This document shows, piece after piece, positions 22,732 to 27,193 of a stretch of DNA of 27,193 nt. This DNA comes from Muribaculaceae bacterium. Its GTDB lineage: Bacteria > Bacteroidota > Bacteroidia > Bacteroidales > Muribaculaceae. Location of the stretch: NCBI GenBank assembly GCA_016292745.1, contig JAEDFO010000031.1, positions 1 to 27,193 of the forward strand, given 5' to 3'. Made by a program: the position numbers and the translations under genes. Each line of letters starts with the position of its first letter. Position 1 is the first letter of the stretch. Below the pieces are notes generated by a model that saw nothing but the letters and a program-made list of their open reading frames with translations, did not search any database and had not been told where the DNA came from.

Positions 22732-24033
22732 ATGGAAATAAAGGAATCAGGACAATCACTTGCGGAGTTTCTCGACGAGAGCCCGTGCAATTTTCTTGCA
22801 ACCCAAAGCATAGCCAAACGACTGGAAGCCGCAGGTTACCAACGCCTAAGCCAACGAGACAAATGGGCAGTGAAGCCAGGTGACCGCTTTTATGTCACCA
22901 AGAACGATTCGGCGATATTCGCCTTTAACATAGGTAAAAACGCTATTGCTGACGAAGGTTTCCGAATCATCACAGCGCACACCGACTCGCCAGGATTCCG
23001 CATCAAGCCTCACGCCGAGATTACCGGCGAAGGTGGTGTGGTGAAGCTGAACACCGAGGTGTATGGCGGTCCGATACTCTACACATGGTTTGACCGTCCA
23101 CTGTCGGTAGCCGGGCGTGTGCTTCTTCGCGGAACGTCGGCACTTAAGCCCGACAGCCGCATAGTTGACGTAAAGAGTCCGATAATGGTGATACCGCATC
23201 TGCCTATTCATTTCAACCGCTCGGTCAACGAAGGCAATCCACTGTCGAAACAGGCCGACATGCTGCCAATCCTGGGCATCATCACCGACGAGGCCCAACG
23301 AGGCAATATGCTCATCGGCATTGTTGCCAAAGAACTGGGAGTGAACGTGGGCGACATTATCGATTTCGACCTGCTGCTCTACCCCACCCAGAAAGCCCAG
23401 CTTGTGGGAGCCAACGAAGAATTTATATGTAGCGGACGAATCGACGACCTGAGTATGGCACATGCCGGATTGATGGCACTCATTGCATCGGACAGCGACG
23501 ATAGCTCGACCAAGGTTCTGGCAGTGTTCGACAACGAAGAGACAGGCAGCGGCACCAAGCAGGGAGCCGGTTCACCAGTCCTGAGCAATATGCTTGAACG
23601 CATCAGCGAATGTCTGGGAAACGACCGAGAAGGGTTCTACCGCGCCATTGCCAATTCGTTTATGGTATCGGCCGACAATGGCCATGCCTTCCATCCAAAC
23701 TACGCATCGAAGTTCGACCCTACCAACCATCCGGTAATGGGAGGCGGCCCGATAATTAAGATAAACGCCAACTGCAAATATATGACCGATGCCCACAGTT
23801 CGGCAGTGTTTGCCGAGATATGCAGGGAGGCCGGTGTGCCGGTGCAGTATTTCGTCAACCATTCCGACATAGCCGGAGGCTCTACACTTGGCAACATACT
23901 GACATCGCAAATCGACATCACCGGGGTTGATGTGGGCAATCCTATCTGGGCAATGCACTCATGCTGCGAGACAGGTGCAGTGATTGACCAATACTACATG
24001 ATTAAGGCATTTACAACATTCTATCGCCAATAA
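22732..24033 (+). CDS. M18 family aminopeptidase (aspartyl aminopeptidase type)
   Basis: A 433-residue di-zinc exopeptidase, cytosolic, that removes N-terminal residues (usually Asp/Glu in the family) from peptides. Metal and catalytic motifs are in place: TAHTDSPGFRIKP with His83 and Asp85, CSGRIDDLSMAHAGL, DNEETGSGTKQGAGS with the Glu pair, MVSADNGHAFHPNY, and the final ligand in NHSDIAGGSTLGNI. The end, WAMHSCCETGAVIDQYYMIKAFTTFY, is typical of the family. It is the last gene of the yicC-gmk-nadD-DUF5063 operon and is followed by a strong terminator. Its substrate choice is inferred from family only. Confidence 0.95.
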   Translation: MEIKESGQSLAEFLDESPCNFLATQSIAKRLEAAGYQRLSQRDKWAVKPGDRFYVTKNDSAIFAFNIGKNAIADEGFRIITAHTDSPGFRIKPHAEITGEGGVVKLNTEVYGGPILYTWFDRPLSVAGRVLLRGTSALKPDSRIVDVKSPIMVIPHLPIHFNRSVNEGNPLSKQADMLPILGIITDEAQRGNMLIGIVAKELGVNVGDIIDFDLLLYPTQKAQLVGANEEFICSGRIDDLSMAHAGLMALIASDSDDSSTKVLAVFDNEETGSGTKQGAGSPVLSNMLERISECLGNDREGFYRAIANSFMVSADNGHAFHPNYASKFDPTNHPVMGGGPIIKINANCKYMTDAHSSAVFAEICREAGVPVQYFVNHSDIAGGSTLGNILTSQIDITGVDVGNPIWAMHSCCETGAVIDQYYMIKAFTTFYRQ

Positions 24034-24051
24034 TGCCAAGTGATTCACAAT

Positions 24052-24082
24052 AAAAAAAGAGGCCTTTGCGGCCTCTTTTTTT
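24052..24082. terminator. Bidirectional intrinsic terminator
   Basis: A 6-bp GC-rich stem (GAGGCC at 24059-24064, GGCCTC at 24070-24075) has seven A before it and seven T after it, so it can act on both strands. It separates the convergent M18 aminopeptidase and alpha-galactosidase genes. Confidence 0.88.
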
Positions 24083-24099
24083 ATTGTGGCTATGTTGCA

Positions 24100-25743
24100 T
24101 TAAAGCTTTGTAAGTGTGAGTTTGTCGACAGCCGGGAGTTGAGTTGTTGGGTTGCCAACAGTAACCACATTGTCGCCGGCATTCAGCTTAGCCTCAAGGG
24201 AAACCTTGGCAACGCCATCGACAACAGCAGCCGTAAGTTTCGACTTTTCGCCGTTTACATCAACATCGAGTTCCACCGAATCCACATCATCAGCAATCAA
24301 AGCAATCTCAAGAGAGTATTTGCCACCATTATCAGAATGGACATTCTTCCATTGGAGATAGTTGGTATCAGAGCCGCCGGCATTCATGGCCACAGCGCAG
24401 CCCGAAGCCTTTTCGTTCTCCACATATTTCACGCCGGAATCCTTAATGGCAGTGAAATCGGGGCAATAAGCCCATTCAGCCTCATAAAGCGAAGCTTCGA
24501 CACGCTTACCGCTCACCATAAGGATTTTTGCGCTATGGGCTGGAATAGTCATATCGATTTTATCCATAGAGCCAAGGTCCTCGTTGCGATTAACGTCGCG
24601 CACTGCGAGAGCGCCTTCGAAATTGAGTATGGAAGGTTCAACCACGAAGTTGGCAGCCGAATCGGATGGATTGTAAAGAGCCACAGCTCGTTTATCGCCA
24701 TAGCGTGAAATCACGTCCTTGGTCAGCACGTAAGTTTCAGCATTGTGCTGAACCACATATGCCTGAAGGCCCAGCGGGTCTTGGTTGATTGCAATGAGTT
24801 CCTTGTTGGTGATTATCTTCATTGTCTCCTCGGGGATATAGGCCATGTCGCAGCCAAGCAACAGCGGGCTGCTCATAATACACCAAATGCCGAAATGAGC
24901 CTCTTCCTCGATGTAAGAAAGGCCGAGACCTTCTTCCCAGAATGGTGATGGCTTAATGTTATAGCCCACAGCAAGCATATCCAAATCGTTGTAATGGCCA
25001 TCGCCGGCATAAGCCGAGAGATACAGGTTCTTGAAGACGATTTTCCTGATTGATTTCCACACAGGACGGATGTCTTCCGACATACGCCACGATTCGCCGA
25101 TGTTCTTCACCCAAGTACCAGGATATGCCCAACGGCATACGTTGATACGAATAGGTTTATTGGCCACACTGTCGATAACGGTTCTGATGCGCGAATAACG
25201 TTCGCACTCGTCGAGGTTAAGGTTTCGGCCACCGCAATAGTCGAGTTTGATGAAATCGAAATCCCATTGATTGAAGTATCGCTCGGCATCCTGGATATCG
25301 TGTCCGTAGAGGCCCGCTCCGAGACCGTTCTTGTCGTGGTTGTAGCTCGAGCCGCAGGTATTATCGCCGGCATCGGAATAAATACCCGCCTTGAGTCCGA
25401 GTGAGTGGATGTGGTCGACTATAGCACGCATACCATCAACACCCGAAGGGAAACGCTCGGGGTGCGGCACCATGTATCCGGCACTATCGCGATAACCGAA
25501 GAATCCGTCGTCGATGTTAATGTAGGCATAACCAACATCCTTCAAACCGTTTTGCGCCATAAGGTCGGCCTGATGCATGATAATAGAATCAGAGATGTCG
25601 ACCATATATGCATTCCAAGAACTCCATCCCATCAATGGAGGCTGCACAGGCTGAGGCTCTTCGGCCACCTTAGTGCTTTGGCACGACAAAAGGGCAGCAG
25701 CAGCCAACGAAGCTGTGGCAAATCCATAAAGCAATTGTTTCAT
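24100..25743 (-). CDS. Lipoprotein GH27 alpha-galactosidase with C-terminal CBM35-like module
   Basis: A 547-residue protein with a lipoprotein signal (LLSC, Cys21). The GH27 catalytic barrel (about 33-320) shows MGWSSWNAY, the INIDDGFF strand, the nucleophile Asp168 in DFIKLDYCGG, the acid/base Asp224 in WRMSEDIRP and the DLDMLAVG turn. A beta-sandwich (about 325-412) follows. A final module (about 419-547) starts with YEAEWAYC and contains NYLQWKNV, GGKYSLEI and LNAGDNVVTVG, which resembles CBM35/CBM6 galactoside-binding modules. It should release terminal alpha-galactose from oligosaccharides or glycans of diet or host. No SusC/SusD pair, regulator or other glycosidase is next to it, so it is not part of a visible utilisation locus. 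The residues after Cys21 (QSTKVAEE) do not make a strong surface-export signal. Confidence 0.94.
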   Translation of the reverse strand: MKQLLYGFATASLAAAALLSCQSTKVAEEPQPVQPPLMGWSSWNAYMVDISDSIIMHQADLMAQNGLKDVGYAYINIDDGFFGYRDSAGYMVPHPERFPSGVDGMRAIVDHIHSLGLKAGIYSDAGDNTCGSSYNHDKNGLGAGLYGHDIQDAERYFNQWDFDFIKLDYCGGRNLNLDECERYSRIRTVIDSVANKPIRINVCRWAYPGTWVKNIGESWRMSEDIRPVWKSIRKIVFKNLYLSAYAGDGHYNDLDMLAVGYNIKPSPFWEEGLGLSYIEEEAHFGIWCIMSSPLLLGCDMAYIPEETMKIITNKELIAINQDPLGLQAYVVQHNAETYVLTKDVISRYGDKRAVALYNPSDSAANFVVEPSILNFEGALAVRDVNRNEDLGSMDKIDMTIPAHSAKILMVSGKRVEASLYEAEWAYCPDFTAIKDSGVKYVENEKASGCAVAMNAGGSDTNYLQWKNVHSDNGGKYSLEIALIADDVDSVELDVDVNGEKSKLTAAVVDGVAKVSLEAKLNAGDNVVTVGNPTTQLPAVDKLTLTKL

Positions 25744-25779
25744 ATAAGGTAAAATGTTTGGGTTAATTATGCGAATTTA

Positions 25780-25808
25780 CAAAAATCAATTGGAATAGAA
25801 AAAACAAA
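25780..25808 (-). promoter_or_regulatory. Possible promoter of the alpha-galactosidase gene
   Basis: On the minus strand, TTTG (25808-25805) precedes GATTTTTG (25787-25780) by 17 bases. The -7 element differs from TAnnTTTG at one base and the spacer is short, so this is a weak call. It would give a leader of about 30 bases. Confidence 0.3.
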
Positions 25809-25854
25809 ATTGGACAGTTTATGGCCACAAAGGCAAGAAATGAATAAAATTATT

Positions 25855-25862
25855 TAATTTTG
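25855..25862 (+). promoter_or_regulatory. -7-like promoter box for the glycosylase-like gene
   Basis: TAATTTTG matches TAnnTTTG 18 bases before the ATG at 25881. It covers the upstream in-frame TTG at 25860, so the ATG is preferred. No -33 TTTG is seen. Confidence 0.4.
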
Positions 25863-25880
25863 CCGAAAAAACAGAGCAAA

Positions 25881-26465
25881 ATGGAACGACAAGAGGAAGA
25901 GAGCCATCCGTTTACGCCATATATACCCGAAGGAGCACAGATATTGATGCTGGGCACGTTTCCGCCTAAGAGCGACAAATGGTCGATGCCATTTTACTAT
26001 CCAAACTGGATTAACGACATGTGGCGCATAATGGGCCATATATTCTACTGCGACCGCAACCATTTCTGCATTGAAGCAGCCAAGAGTTTCAAACTTGATG
26101 AAATCAAGGCATTTCTTAACGAGCGAGGCATCGGGCTTTATGACACCGGCAGCCGTGTGATAAGGCTGAAGGGCAATGCATCGGACAAATATCTGGAGAT
26201 AAGCCAAAGCATCGACCTGAACAGTTTTCTGGAGCGCTACCCCACTCTACATGCAGTTGTAACCACCGGCGAGAAAGCCGCAAGTGTGGTATCGGCACTT
26301 ACCGGCACCGAACTGCCACCGATGGGAGGCAGAGCAAGCTTTATGTTCGGCGGACGCACTGTAACCCATTACCGGATGCCGTCGAGCTCACGCGCATATC
26401 CCATGAAGCTGGAACGCAAAGCCGAATACTATCGACAAATGTTCGTAGCCACGGGAGTGATATGA
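25881..26465 (+). CDS. Uracil-DNA glycosylase superfamily-like protein
   Basis: A 194-residue protein from ATG 25881. It begins with the strand ILMLGTFPPKSDKWSMPFYY (21-40) and continues PNWINDMWRIMG (41-52). This is the layout of a Bacteroidota group usually annotated as uracil-DNA-glycosylase family, in which the first motif reads GTFPP in place of the GxNPG-type loop. A middle strand, LHAVVTTGEKAASVV, and a late motif, HYRMPSSSRAYPMKLERKAEYYR, match the second active-site loop and the following helix. The usual catalytic Asp/Asn of the first loop is not obvious, so activity and target base are uncertain. It has no signal peptide, as expected for a DNA-repair enzyme. DedA follows on the same strand but has its own promoter-like box. 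Confidence 0.78.
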   Translation: MERQEEESHPFTPYIPEGAQILMLGTFPPKSDKWSMPFYYPNWINDMWRIMGHIFYCDRNHFCIEAAKSFKLDEIKAFLNERGIGLYDTGSRVIRLKGNASDKYLEISQSIDLNSFLERYPTLHAVVTTGEKAASVVSALTGTELPPMGGRASFMFGGRTVTHYRMPSSSRAYPMKLERKAEYYRQMFVATGVI

Positions 26466-26499
26466 TTGAGCAATATGTAGTATTGTCAATTATTATTGC

Positions 26500-26507
26500 T
26501 ACTTTTG
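26500..26507 (+). promoter_or_regulatory. -7-like promoter box for the DedA gene
   Basis: TACTTTTG fits TAnnTTTG 45 bases before the ATG at 26553. It makes the in-frame TTG at 26496 an unlikely start. No TTTG lies at -33. Confidence 0.42.
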
Positions 26508-26552
26508 CAAAAGAAAGCATTGGCTCATTCCAAAAGCTCACAAATACAAGAT

Positions 26553-27182
26553 ATGGATGTACTGACAATATTCGAATGGTTCCAGGCAAACCTGAACTAC
26601 GCGACAATAACACTTTTGATGGCAATCGAGAGCTCGTTTATCCCGTTTCCGTCAGAGGTAGTGGTTCCACCGGCCGCCTACTTTGCGATGCACAACAACA
26701 ATTTGAACATCTATCTGGTAGTAGTTTTTGCCACCATCGGAGCATTGATAGGAGCATCGATTAACTATGCGCTGGCCTATTGGATTGGGCGTCCGATAGT
26801 TTACCGCTTTGCCAACAGCCGCATTGGGCATATGTGTCTGATCGACCAGGCTAAAGTTGAAAAAGCCGAAGCCTACTTCGACCGTCACGGAGCCTTCTCA
26901 ACCTTTATCGGGCGGCTTATTCCGGCAGTGCGTCAGCTGATATCGATACCGGCAGGGCTTGCACGGATGCATTTCGGTAAATTCATACTCTACACATCGC
27001 TTGGTGCTATGCTGTGGAACATTGTGCTGGCAATGCTTGGCTACTGGCTGAGCCTGTTTGTGGCACAGGACGAACTGATGAATCAGATTGAGCACTATAA
27101 CCATTATCTGTCGATAGCCGGCTACTGCATAGCCGCGGCAATAGTGTTGTTTATAGTATATCAAGGAATAAAGAAGAAATAA
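26553..27182 (+). CDS. DedA family inner-membrane protein
   Basis: A 209-residue protein from ATG 26553, with about five hydrophobic segments. The family hallmarks are ESSFIPFPSEVVVPPAAY (about 25-42), with the acidic residue and prolines of the re-entrant loop, and FIGRLIPAVRQLISIPAGLARM (about 117-138), with the GRxxPxxR arginines needed for function. The segments YYRFANSRIG-type loop and LGAMLWNIVLAMLGYWLS also fit. DedA proteins (now including phospholipid and undecaprenyl-phosphate flippases) support envelope integrity and recycling of lipid carriers. Which lipid this one moves cannot be read from the sequence. The gene ends 11 bases before the window edge, and a second in-frame region does not continue. 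Confidence 0.94.
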   Translation: MDVLTIFEWFQANLNYATITLLMAIESSFIPFPSEVVVPPAAYFAMHNNNLNIYLVVVFATIGALIGASINYALAYWIGRPIVYRFANSRIGHMCLIDQAKVEKAEAYFDRHGAFSTFIGRLIPAVRQLISIPAGLARMHFGKFILYTSLGAMLWNIVLAMLGYWLSLFVAQDELMNQIEHYNHYLSIAGYCIAAAIVLFIVYQGIKKK

Positions 27183-27193
27183 CGAAGAAATAA

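Overview
The window is a gene-dense stretch of core chromosome from a member of the Bacteroidales. The signs are: several promoters of the Bacteroidota form (TTTG about 19-21 bases before TAnnTTTG), mostly no Shine-Dalgarno sequences, families largely restricted to Bacteroidota (DUF4290, DUF4296, DUF5063, a long LspA, a DksA-like protein without its zinc cysteines), many small lipoproteins, a eukaryote-like IleRS and an archaeal-type ProRS. A gut lineage such as Muribaculaceae would fit, but that is an inference from style and not proven. I see no rRNA, tRNA, CRISPR array, insertion sequence, prophage or integration site. No intergenic gap exceeds 200 bases.

Layout. 79-3229 (+): a promoter, a RelA-type (p)ppGpp synthetase and an overlapping lipoprotein. 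3243-4636 (-): a secreted alpha/beta hydrolase and a membrane protein with a zinc ribbon. 4674-5907 (+): the ribosomal operon rpsF-rpsR-rplI with promoter and bidirectional terminator. 5918-8975 (-): an operon of alpha/beta hydrolase, membrane-anchored Mur ligase and DUF4369-like lipoprotein. 9012-14771 (-): ileS, dksA-like, lspA, DUF4296 lipoprotein and a small unknown. 14843-15502 (+): a strongly promoted helical lipoprotein ending in a 22-bp hairpin. 15519-17059 (-): proS. 17082-20057 (-): tsaB, DUF4290, rimM, an acidic unknown and an OmpA-domain protein. 20102-24082 (+): yicC, gmk, nadD, DUF5063 and an M18 aminopeptidase. 24100-25743 (-): a lipoprotein alpha-galactosidase. 25855-27182 (+): a uracil-DNA-glycosylase-like protein and a DedA membrane protein.

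How the genes work together. Most are housekeeping: translation (S6, S18, L9, IleRS, ProRS, RimM, TsaB), stringent response and transcription control (RelA, DksA-like), envelope building (LspA, Mur ligase, OmpA-like, DedA, lipoproteins), nucleotide and NAD supply (Gmk, NadD) and RNA turnover (YicC). The alpha-galactosidase is the only clear carbohydrate-scavenging gene.

I found no clear, complete new system. The most rewarding signals are: an IleRS whose HIGH signature reads GIHH; perfect Shine-Dalgarno sequences before rpsR and rplI, in the operon encoding two proteins thought to hide the anti-Shine-Dalgarno in this phylum; a RelA whose hydrolase centre is destroyed; and a five-helix membrane Mur ligase lacking the usual substrate-binding domain, paired with an alpha/beta hydrolase.
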